Below are positions 1-7,470 of a stretch of 64,000 nt of DNA, in pieces (positions within the stretch are counted from its first letter, which is position 1; every line of letters begins with the position of its first letter). The DNA comes from an uncultured Cytophagales bacterium (GTDB lineage Bacteria; Bacteroidota; Bacteroidia; Cytophagales; Thermonemataceae): contig CALEMF010000028.1 of assembly GCA_937911505.1 (NCBI GenBank), positions 58,786 through 122,785 of the forward strand, written 5' to 3'. A program made the position numbers and the translations under genes. The notes below the pieces were generated by a model that searched no databases, was not told where the DNA came from, and saw nothing but the letters and a program-made list of their open reading frames with translations.

Positions 1-232
1 GATCGGCTAATTCTCCAGTAATGGCACTCCCTGTAAAATCAAGTGATACCCCGTGAGAATAGTCAAAAGCTATTCTATTGTAGAAAAAGTTTCCTTCTAT
101 ATTGAAGCCATCTACAAATAAAGGTTGGCTGAGACCAAACAAGAGATTAACCCTTGTCTCTAAAGGTTGTTGTGCTTTAGCTATGCCTAATGAAATAAAT
201 ATACAAAGGCAAAAAGTCGATACGTACTTCAT
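1..232 (-). CDS. Secreted or outer-membrane protein, N-terminal part
   Basis: Only the first 77 residues lie in the window; the gene runs off the left edge. The protein starts with a clear signal peptide (MKYVSTFCLCIFISLG, then a cut near AKAQ), so it is exported. The mature part (ETRVNLLFGLSQPLFVDGF, then alternating aromatic and polar residues) looks like the first strands of an outer-membrane beta-barrel. I cannot assign a family from this fragment. A palindrome about 50 bases upstream of the start resembles a Crp/Fnr-type operator, and a Crp/Fnr-family gene lies directly upstream on the same strand, so the regulator may control this gene. Confidence 0.6.
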   Translation of the reverse strand, partial: MKYVSTFCLCIFISLGIAKAQQPLETRVNLLFGLSQPLFVDGFNIEGNFFYNRIAFDYSHGVSLDFTGSAITGELAD

Positions 233-281
233 GATACTTAACTTTTTAGGTTGATTAATATCATAAAGTTGGCCGACCTCT

Positions 282-299
282 TGTTCATTTTCATGAACA
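282..299. promoter_or_regulatory. Crp/Fnr-like palindrome
   Basis: TGTTCAT, a TTTC spacer, then ATGAACA form a perfect 7-4-7 inverted repeat. Half-sites of five bases separated by four (TTCAT-N4-ATGAA) match the geometry of Fnr-type sites (TTGAT-N4-ATCAA). It sits between the Crp/Fnr-family gene and the outer-membrane protein gene that starts at 232. Regulator identity is inferred from adjacency only. Confidence 0.4.
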
Positions 300-311
300 T
301 TTGTTAAGAAG

Positions 312-896
312 CTATTGCTTTGTTGTATTTTTTCGAATACGACTGATAGACTGAGGTGTTACGCCTAAATACGCCGCTAAATAATACTGAGGTATGCGGT
401 CGATCAACCGTGGGTGATCTTTCATAAATTTGTAGTAGCGCTCTTTGGCCGAAAGTCTAGCAAGATTATTGGCGTGTTGGGTAGTTTCTATGAGAGTTTT
501 CTCTACCTGATAGCTCTTAAAAGCCAAAAATTTAGGAAATTGCTTGTAAAGATTTTCTAAAGTATCCGCGCTAAGGGTTAGTAGTGTTGCCTCTTCTAGC
601 ATAACAATATTCATATCAGAAGGGGTACGTGTAGAAAGGCTTTTCATATAAGCTAGCCATTTGGTTTCGGCAGCAAACTCAGCAGGTACTACTTCCCCTT
701 CGTGTAATGTATAGTACATCGCCAAGCCTTTCTCTACATAAGCCACCCCTCTACATATCTTTCCTTCCTGCAAAAAATACTCTCCTTTAGCAAGTTTTTT
801 TGTTACTACCTGAGGTAAAATGGCGTTGATCTCCTGCTCTGATAAGGGTAAAAACTGTTGCAGATTGGCGAGGAAGTTATCGTAAATGTTAGCCAT
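312..896 (-). CDS. Crp/Fnr family transcriptional regulator
   Basis: A 194-residue protein with the Crp/Fnr plan: an N-terminal cyclic-nucleotide-binding-type beta-roll (about residues 15-110, including LAKGEYFLQEGKICRGVAYV), a long dimer helix, and a short C-terminal helix-turn-helix (PQYYLAAYLGVTPQSISRIR). No cysteine cluster for an Fe-S sensor is visible, so this is not a classical Fnr. It resembles the many Bacteroidota Crp-like proteins of unknown ligand. I chose the ATG at 896; a longer reading to 971 would overlap the preceding ABC exporter gene. That gene ends at 940, 43 bases upstream, so the two may be co-transcribed. Confidence 0.85.
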   Translation of the reverse strand: MANIYDNFLANLQQFLPLSEQEINAILPQVVTKKLAKGEYFLQEGKICRGVAYVEKGLAMYYTLHEGEVVPAEFAAETKWLAYMKSLSTRTPSDMNIVMLEEATLLTLSADTLENLYKQFPKFLAFKSYQVEKTLIETTQHANNLARLSAKERYYKFMKDHPRLIDRIPQYYLAAYLGVTPQSISRIRKNTTKQ

Positions 897-939
897 GGTT
901 AATCGGATTGCTACAGTGTTGAAATTACGAAATAATATA

Positions 940-2751
940 CTAATCTTTATATCCTTCTGCTTGCAGCTCAAAGAGTTCTGCGTAAAGCTGTTGATTTTCC
1001 ATCAGTTCCTCATGGGTGCCCATTTCGGCAATTTCCCCCTCTTTAAGTACCATAATTCTATCGGCCATACGTACTGTAGAGAAACGATGAGAGATGATAA
1101 TGCTTGTTTTTCCTTCGGTAAGCCCTATAAAGCGCTGAAAAACCTCATATTCGGCGCGCGCGTCTAGCGCGGAAGTAGGCTCGTCGAGAATCAAGACGGG
1201 TGCTTGTGACATGTACGCGCGGGCAATCGCAATCTTTTGCCACTGCCCACCCGATAGCTCTGTACCTGTTTTAAAACGCTTTCCTAGCGCTTGTTCGTAG
1301 CCATCTTCCAAAGTATCAATCACCTCACTGGCTAAGCTTTGTTCGGCGGCTTCTTGTACTTTTTGGGTATCGTGCAGGCTTTCTATATCCCCTACTGCAA
1401 TATTGACCTTAGCTGTAAGATAGTACCGCACGAAATCTTGAAAAATAGCGCCAAAAAGTGTCTGGTACGCTTCCTTGTCGTAGTGACGAATATCTACACC
1501 ATCCAATAAGATAGCGCCTTCGGTAGGCACATAGAAGCGCAGTAGTAGTTTTATGAGCGTTGTCTTTCCTGAGCCATTCTCTCCCACCAGTGCTAATTTC
1601 TCTCCTTTTTTGAGTTGAAAAGAAATATTCTTAAATACCACATGACTATTGTTAGGATAAGAAAAGGACACATTTTGGAAAGTAAAACCTTCTTTGATTT
1701 CCTCAGGAATAGGCTGCAACTCAAAAGATACCGCCTCCCGAAACTCTGCATCAATGAATTCAAAGTAATCTGCCAAGTATAGAGCGCTTTCATTGATTCT
1801 GGTAAAGCGAGAAAAAATAGCCTGTAGTTGCGCTCTTAGCTTGCTAAAGGAGCCCGCTAAAAAAGTAAGCTCTCCTATGGATACTTGCCCAGTAGTGGCC
1901 TTTAAGGCAATAAAGATAAACGCTCCGTAGTAAGCGAGATCACTTAAAATATGAAAGACCGTGCCCCATATAGTTCTTTGTATGGCTAGCTGTTTACTTT
2001 CTTGATAGAACTTATCTGCTACTTTAGAAAAAGAAGTGCTTATAAAGTCGGCAAGCCCAAAAAGCTTCACTTCTTTGGCAGTTATATCGCTTGCTCCGAG
2101 TAATCGTAGGTAGTCCAATTCACGGCGCTGAGGCGTCAGGCGTCTTTGAAGGGAATAGTCGGACTTGCTAAACTTGAGCTCATTAGCAAAAGAAGGTACA
2201 ATCGAAACCAGTAGAAGTAAAATGAGTATTGGATAAAAATATATCAGCGCAGAAATGAGGGATACAATTGTGATAATATCTTGTAGCTGTGATAGCACAT
2301 TAGACATAAGCGAGACACGACTTACGGTTTGTCTTCTGGCACGCTCAAGCTTATCGTAAAATGCAGCATCTTCTAGGTCTGCGAGGTCTACTTTTGCGGT
2401 TTTATGGATAAGTTCTACGGAAGAAGCTTTACTGTATAGTGTGCCTAAGAGTTGATCGGTAAGGGCCATAAACCGAGTAAATATGTCGTTAACTACAACC
2501 AGACCTAACTCCAAGCCGACAAGCCCGTACAGCCGGTCATAGGTTAGCTTATCAGTTGTGGTATGCAGTACGATTTCATCAATAATTTCTTTCCCTACCC
2601 ATAGCAATATCACCGGAAATACAGCTTTTGTAAGCCTAAGTAACGCATTGGCTATAAAGAGCCAAGGATTCGTCTGGTACACTAATCGAAAGAAGCGTGG
2701 TAAGTAACGCAGGGAGATAAAGCTACGCAGCCATTTACGTATTATATTCAT
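940..2751 (-). CDS. ABC transporter, fused membrane and ATPase domains
   Basis: A 603-residue ABC half-exporter of the MsbA/LmrA type. The N-terminal ~330 residues hold hydrophobic membrane helices (for example LISALIYFYPILILLLLVSI). The C-terminal ATPase has Walker A GENGSGKTT (about residue 388), signature LSGGQ (about 498), Walker B VLILDEPTSALD (about 522) and the switch histidine in ISHRFSTVRMAD. All catalytic motifs are intact. Such proteins work as dimers in the inner membrane and export lipids, peptides or drugs; the substrate cannot be read from sequence. It lies directly upstream of the Crp/Fnr gene on the same strand. Confidence 0.9.
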   Translation of the reverse strand: MNIIRKWLRSFISLRYLPRFFRLVYQTNPWLFIANALLRLTKAVFPVILLWVGKEIIDEIVLHTTTDKLTYDRLYGLVGLELGLVVVNDIFTRFMALTDQLLGTLYSKASSVELIHKTAKVDLADLEDAAFYDKLERARRQTVSRVSLMSNVLSQLQDIITIVSLISALIYFYPILILLLLVSIVPSFANELKFSKSDYSLQRRLTPQRRELDYLRLLGASDITAKEVKLFGLADFISTSFSKVADKFYQESKQLAIQRTIWGTVFHILSDLAYYGAFIFIALKATTGQVSIGELTFLAGSFSKLRAQLQAIFSRFTRINESALYLADYFEFIDAEFREAVSFELQPIPEEIKEGFTFQNVSFSYPNNSHVVFKNISFQLKKGEKLALVGENGSGKTTLIKLLLRFYVPTEGAILLDGVDIRHYDKEAYQTLFGAIFQDFVRYYLTAKVNIAVGDIESLHDTQKVQEAAEQSLASEVIDTLEDGYEQALGKRFKTGTELSGGQWQKIAIARAYMSQAPVLILDEPTSALDARAEYEVFQRFIGLTEGKTSIIISHRFSTVRMADRIMVLKEGEIAEMGTHEELMENQQLYAELFELQAEGYKD

Positions 2752-3070
2752 TGAAAGGTAGTTTCCTTTTTACACGCTACATAAAGTGATATGAATGCGA
2801 ATTAGTTTCTTTTCAGCTTGTGAGCCATCCTACATTTACCTGTTTTAAATAGGCTTGTATCGTGCATTTGTCAATTTTATTATTAAATTTGTAAAGCCGC
2901 TGATGTAGCAATCTGTTCTAACAACTTTTCCATTTTCACCAATCCCTGATTGTTCCATTAACTAACAAAAAGGAAGTCTTTCTTGTAACTTATTTTTCTT
3001 GATAAGCGGCTCACTTTACCGTGATCCATAAGAATTATTTTTGGTGTACTACACACTGTACTAATACTTT
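2752..3070. other. Intergenic region between divergent genes
   Basis: 319 bases separating the ABC exporter (leftward) from the radical SAM gene (rightward). I find no gene here. The only site I can support is a -7 box for the rightward gene at 3036-3043. Confidence 0.5.
3015..3043 (+). promoter_or_regulatory. Bacteroidota-type promoter of the KamA-like gene
   Basis: TATTTTTG at 3036-3043 matches the Bacteroidota -7 consensus TAnnTTTG. A TTTA at 3015-3018, 17 bases upstream, is a weak -33 element. Transcription would begin near 3049, leaving a leader of about 22 bases before the ATG at 3071. Confidence 0.45.
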
Positions 3071-4387
3071 ATGATGTCTATGAATAAATACCAAGTATAT
3101 ACGCTTAGTAATTTTACTAAAATACCACAACTTCAAAGTTTTTCTACCACTGCTATTGAAGCCATCAAAGTAGTTGGTAATGTGCTCCCGTTTAAGGTCA
3201 ATAACTATGTAACGGAAGAGCTCATCGATTGGGCTAACATTCCTGAAGATCCCATTTATCAACTTACTTTCCCTCAAAAAGAGATGCTATCGGAGGGAGA
3301 CTTCCAAAAAATGGCCGAAGCACTTACTGCTAACTATAAAAAGCCCCTACTTAAAGAGGTGGCCAATGAGATTCGTTATGGGCTTAACCCACATCCTGCA
3401 GGCCAACAAAAAAATATTCCTCATCTTGACGATACACCACTTACAGGCATACAGCATAAGTACCGTGAGACGCTGTTATTTTTCCCAAGTAATAGCCAAA
3501 CCTGTCACGCTTACTGCACTTTTTGTTTCAGATGGCCACAATTTGTAGGGATTGACGAGCTCAAGTTTGCGATGAAAGAAACCGAGCTCTTGGTAGCTTA
3601 CCTACAGCAACATCCAGAGGTAACAGACGTACTTTTTACGGGAGGAGATCCCATGGTTATGTCTGCTAAGAATTTAGCCAGTTATCTTCATCCATTGATG
3701 GAAGCCAACCTGCCTTCTTTACAAACGATACGCATCGGCACAAAAGCGCTGGGCTATTGGCCATATCGCTTCCTTACTGACAAGGATGCTGACGACATGC
3801 TGAGGCTCTTCGAGGAAGTAGTTAATAAGGGATACCACTTGGCTTTTATGGCCCACTTTAACCACCCTAGAGAACTACAGACGCCAGCCGTAGAAAAAGC
3901 GATTAAGCGTATCTTAAGTACAGGTGCACAGATTAGAACGCAATCACCTATTATGCGGCATATCAATGACTGCGTGCAAGACTGGAGGGACATGTGGCGG
4001 CAACAAGTGAAACTTGGCTGTATTCCTTACTATATGTTCATAGCCAGAGATACTGGCGCACAGGATTATTTCGCGGTGACGTTGGAAGAAGCTTGGCATA
4101 TTTACCGTAAAGCCTATCAGCAGGTAAGCGGTGTTGCCCGTACCGTAAGAGGGCCAAGTATGTCTGCCAATCCTGGCAAGGTACAGGTAGTTGGCATTAC
4201 CGAAATCAATGGTGTGGAAGTCTTTGTACTCAATTTTATTCAAGGGCGCAATCCACAGTGGGCTAACCGCCCCTTCTTTGCCAAATACGATCCAAAAGCT
4301 ATTTGGTTGGATGAGCTAGAACCAGCTTTTAATCAGCCAACTTTCTTTTTTGAAGAAAACTTTGAAGAGGCTTTGAAAGTATCATAA
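3071..4387 (+). CDS. KamA-family radical SAM aminomutase-like protein
   Basis: A 438-residue member of the lysine 2,3-aminomutase (KamA) family. The radical SAM cluster motif is at C145, C149 and C152 (CHAYCTFC), followed by FRWPQF instead of the arginine-rich stretch of true lysine aminomutases. The SAM-binding GGDP (FTGGDPMVM) is present, and PGKVQVVG near the C-terminus aligns with the PLP-lysine motif PGGGGK of KamA. So the protein probably binds an Fe4S4 cluster, SAM and PLP. The altered motif after the cysteines suggests a separate subfamily; a substrate other than lysine is possible. ATGs at 3071, 3074 and 3080 are all usable starts. It converges on the GNAT gene 8 bases away. Confidence 0.8.
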   Translation: MMSMNKYQVYTLSNFTKIPQLQSFSTTAIEAIKVVGNVLPFKVNNYVTEELIDWANIPEDPIYQLTFPQKEMLSEGDFQKMAEALTANYKKPLLKEVANEIRYGLNPHPAGQQKNIPHLDDTPLTGIQHKYRETLLFFPSNSQTCHAYCTFCFRWPQFVGIDELKFAMKETELLVAYLQQHPEVTDVLFTGGDPMVMSAKNLASYLHPLMEANLPSLQTIRIGTKALGYWPYRFLTDKDADDMLRLFEEVVNKGYHLAFMAHFNHPRELQTPAVEKAIKRILSTGAQIRTQSPIMRHINDCVQDWRDMWRQQVKLGCIPYYMFIARDTGAQDYFAVTLEEAWHIYRKAYQQVSGVARTVRGPSMSANPGKVQVVGITEINGVEVFVLNFIQGRNPQWANRPFFAKYDPKAIWLDELEPAFNQPTFFFEENFEEALKVS

Positions 4388-4395
4388 AGAAGGTT

Positions 4396-4914
4396 TTAAG
4401 GCTGTGTAATAGCGTAGAGATGCTCATCCCAAATTTGCTCTTCTTTGAAGAGAACTTTCTTTAATATACCCTCTTTATGGTAGCCGTTTTTCTCCAAAAC
4501 ACGCATAGAGGCTTCATTGTGCTCAAAAACACCTGCTTGTATTCTTACAATAGGAAGTTTTTGGAAAGCCTGTTTAGTCATATGGGTTACGGCTTGTGTA
4601 GCAATCCCCTTTCCCCAGAAAGGTTCTCCTATCCAATAACCCATTTTGGCTGTTTTTCTGTAAATATCTCCTAAAAGAATACAGCTTATAACACCACAAA
4701 AAATTCCTTCATAGCGAATGGCAGTTATATATTGGTGAGTTGTTTGGGTAAGGGCATTTTCAATAAACCATCGTGCATCTTTTTCTGAATAAGGATAAGG
4801 AAAAAGATCGGTCAGGTTACGCCATATTTTTTGATTGTTAGCAAGTACGGCAAGAGCGCTTACATCCTCTAGCTGTAAAGCAGTAATTTGTACCTTTTCT
4901 TTCACGTTAGTCAT
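4396..4914 (-). CDS. GNAT family N-acetyltransferase (RimJ/RimL type)
   Basis: 172 residues covering one GNAT fold. The acetyl-CoA-binding segment is visible as YWIGEPFWGKGIATQAV, followed by the typical RIQAGVFEHNEASMRVLEKNGYHKEG motif of the RimJ/RimL group. These enzymes acetylate protein N-termini or small amines; the substrate here is unknown. The gene follows the beta-barrel gene (its own start is 8 bases downstream of that gene's stop position on the opposite reading) and is probably read separately from the convergent radical SAM gene. Confidence 0.85.
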   Translation of the reverse strand: MTNVKEKVQITALQLEDVSALAVLANNQKIWRNLTDLFPYPYSEKDARWFIENALTQTTHQYITAIRYEGIFCGVISCILLGDIYRKTAKMGYWIGEPFWGKGIATQAVTHMTKQAFQKLPIVRIQAGVFEHNEASMRVLEKNGYHKEGILKKVLFKEEQIWDEHLYAITQP

Positions 4915-4922
4915 TCGAAAAC

Positions 4923-5705
4923 TTAATCATCGCTTCCATCAAAAAAATTCGAAATGTCAATGTACATACCCGCACTTACGGTAAAAAGGTCGAGCCGTCG
5001 CCGTTGAAGCGAAGGTGGATCATAAAAGCTATCTTCAAAGAGTTCTCGTTCGCTTACATCATCTCTAGGAGACGGAACTGGGGCAGCTACATTCCAGTAG
5101 TCGGTTTCTGCGTTTCCAACGTATTCAATAGGAGGTCCCGTAAGGTATTTAGCGCTTACCATCATGTAAAGGAAGTCGAAAACACGAATATTTAAGCCAG
5201 CGCCAAGCCCATAGCTTAAGGTAGTAGAGCGATTCCTCCCGTTAAGATCAATCCTAAATCTATTGAAAGTTGTTTCCCATTCACTTTGAAAGATACGTCC
5301 ACCTATCAGCGCCTCACCATACGGTTGAACGATTTTAAAAGGCGCCTTGATACGCAAACCCAAATAAGCAAAGCTTACGCGTTGTCTTACTACAGTAGGG
5401 AAAACCTGGATGTACGTATCTGTCTCAACAAACTCCCCTCGATCGAGAATATCCACAGAGGTACTAACATTTTGATCGTACATTTTATCTTCCCACCAAA
5501 GATTACCAATATCTAAACCAACGTAGATAGGTAATTTGATAGAGATACGTGGGTAGTAACTAACGTGCATACCCGATCCTACTGAGGCATCGGTAGCCTC
5601 CTCGAATTCACCTACGGGAATACCATAATGCCATTGAATACCTAGCTGTGCGTAGGCAAAGGCACTCCAGCAAGTAAAGCAAATAATAAGTAAGAATTTG
5701 TTCAT
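4923..5705 (-). CDS. Outer-membrane beta-barrel protein, unknown function
   Basis: 260 residues beginning with a signal peptide (MNKFLLIICFTCWSAFAYAQ). The rest is rich in alternating aromatic strands with glycine turns (GMHVSYYPRISIKLPIYVGL, YLGLRIKAPFKIVQPYGEAL) and ends in FTVSAGMYIDIS, as in small porin-like barrels of Bacteroidota. I took the ATG at 5705 because it begins a proper signal peptide; an in-frame start at 5759 would add 18 polar residues ahead of it. I do not recognise a named family. Confidence 0.7.
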   Translation of the reverse strand: MNKFLLIICFTCWSAFAYAQLGIQWHYGIPVGEFEEATDASVGSGMHVSYYPRISIKLPIYVGLDIGNLWWEDKMYDQNVSTSVDILDRGEFVETDTYIQVFPTVVRQRVSFAYLGLRIKAPFKIVQPYGEALIGGRIFQSEWETTFNRFRIDLNGRNRSTTLSYGLGAGLNIRVFDFLYMMVSAKYLTGPPIEYVGNAETDYWNVAAPVPSPRDDVSERELFEDSFYDPPSLQRRRLDLFTVSAGMYIDISNFFDGSDD

Positions 5706-5888
5706 GTGTTTATGCTCATAAAGTTCTCCGTGTCTTTCGTGCGTCAAACAGCCTGCCATATCCTCTATTTTACTTTTTCAAAAGACAGAAAAATATTCAC
5801 TTTGGTAAGTTTTTTTATTGTATTTATCAATAGGCAAAAATGATTGCACCTAAATTTATGTAAAAATTTATATAAATTCGCTATATAA

Positions 5889-5907
5889 AGTGTATTTACA
5901 ATACACT
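5889..5907. repeat. Inverted repeat in the leader of the AAA+ ATPase gene
   Basis: AGTGTAT and ATACACT flank a five-base loop (TTACA), giving a perfect 7-bp stem 22 bases before the chosen ATG at 5929. It may be an operator or an RNA hairpin at the 5' end of the transcript. Confidence 0.4.
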
Positions 5908-5928
5908 ACTAATTTTAAAACTTATCAA

Positions 5929-7341
5929 ATGACAAAGCTTATCCACAATACACAATCAAGCGCTCTCAAAGAAGAACTTACTGATCTAGCCATCACGATT
6001 GAAGAACGTATCTATGCACAGTTTCCTTCTCTGAAAGACGACCGTGTTTTCCAACAACAACTAGAAGCAATCGTTCCCGAAAAAGGCATGAAACGATCGC
6101 TTGATAACCCTTATGATAAGCTTATTCACGAGTTAAAAGACGAAGAAAAAATACTACTCAATTTGGCGCTGGGCGTTCATTTAGCCCCTTCTATTTTTAA
6201 TATTTTTCTGGCAGTTGAGGGTAAATTTGATAGCTTAATTACTTCCTTTGGTGGGTATCGGGCGCCTCTTTACGGAAAGTTCATCCCTACTTACCAAACA
6301 GTGTTCTATATCCTAACTGGTACAGATGTAGAGCAACGTCTTCAGTTTCATTACTTATTAGAGCCTAATCATCTGTTTTATGAGCGAGGTATTTTACAAT
6401 ATCCCTCTAAGGAGGTAAGCATCGATAGCCATATTGCGCTTACCCCAGAATACCTACAGCTACTCAGCAATGGGAAAGCCTACCAGCCTCAGTACAGCAC
6501 CAGCTTTCCTGCCCAACAAATCACTACCGGTCTGGAATGGGACAATTTGGTGCTTTCAGAGAAAGTACTGGCACAAATTAAAGAAATCGAATACTGGATT
6601 CTCCATCAAAACACTATTATGGAAGAATGGCAACTTGGCAAGCAACTCAAAAAAGGATACAAAGCCATCTTCTACGGTCCCTCAGGGACAGGTAAGACCC
6701 TTACTACTACACTGCTTGGTAAATCCACAGGACTCCCCGTCTACAGAACCGATATGTCAGCAGTGGTTTCTAAATACATTGGTGAAACCGAAAAAAACCT
6801 AGAGAATCTCTTCAAAGTAGCTGAAAACAAGAACTGGATTCTTTTCTTCGATGAGGCTGAATCTCTTTTTGCCAAGCGAGGTGCGGTGAAGGACGCCTCC
6901 GATCAATACGCCAACCAAACCATTACCTATTTGCTACAACGCATAGAAGATTATAATGGGGTAGTGATTCTGGCCACCAACAAACCTACTTCCATTGATG
7001 ATGCCTTTAAGCGTCGCTTTCAGAACATAGTAGAGTTTCCCAAACCCAACGAAGCACAACGCTTGAGGCTGTGGGAACAAGCCTTCAAGAATACCTTCAC
7101 CTTGGATGAGGTGGTAGACCTGTCGTTTTTAGCCAAGCATTATGATCGGGTGACAGGCGGTATTCTGATCAACATCCTGCGTGATTGTGCCATTAAGGTT
7201 GCCCAGCGGGGTAATGAGAAGGTGGTCATCTGGGAAGACATCATCTATAGTTTACAGAAGCAATACCAGAAGCATATGTACATGTGGACAGACCCAGAAA
7301 AGAAAGGCTGGCAGCCCAACACTAGATTGCTCGAAGAATAA
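5929..7341 (+). CDS. AAA+ ATPase, eCIS Afp15/Pvc15-like
   Basis: 470 residues. The C-terminal half is a classical AAA+ module: Walker A GPSGTGKT (about 250-257), Walker B ILFFDEAES (about 305-313), sensor 1 ILATNK (about 347), and arginine finger DDAFKRRF (about 357-364). The N-terminal half (LALGVHLAPSIFNIFLAVEG, FGGYRAPLYGKFIPT, ILTGTDVEQRL) resembles, from memory, the N-domain of the ATPases of extracellular contractile injection systems (Afp15, Pvc15). In those systems the ATPase assists assembly or cargo loading in the cytoplasm. No sheath, tube or baseplate gene lies in this window. The start at 5929 gives the normal N-terminus; a GTG at 5890 falls inside an inverted repeat. The next gene, 129 bases on, is probably its partner. 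Confidence 0.75.
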   Translation: MTKLIHNTQSSALKEELTDLAITIEERIYAQFPSLKDDRVFQQQLEAIVPEKGMKRSLDNPYDKLIHELKDEEKILLNLALGVHLAPSIFNIFLAVEGKFDSLITSFGGYRAPLYGKFIPTYQTVFYILTGTDVEQRLQFHYLLEPNHLFYERGILQYPSKEVSIDSHIALTPEYLQLLSNGKAYQPQYSTSFPAQQITTGLEWDNLVLSEKVLAQIKEIEYWILHQNTIMEEWQLGKQLKKGYKAIFYGPSGTGKTLTTTLLGKSTGLPVYRTDMSAVVSKYIGETEKNLENLFKVAENKNWILFFDEAESLFAKRGAVKDASDQYANQTITYLLQRIEDYNGVVILATNKPTSIDDAFKRRFQNIVEFPKPNEAQRLRLWEQAFKNTFTLDEVVDLSFLAKHYDRVTGGILINILRDCAIKVAQRGNEKVVIWEDIIYSLQKQYQKHMYMWTDPEKKGWQPNTRLLEE

Positions 7342-7470
7342 CAGTTTTCTCTTTCCTGATTTTTGAGCTTACATCAATGCAGAAGTTGTAAATGATTTAG
7401 GAAGTGTCTTGCTATGTACAAGCCTAGCAGAAACAACCCTTCCACTTTCATTTACTAAATACTGCTTACA

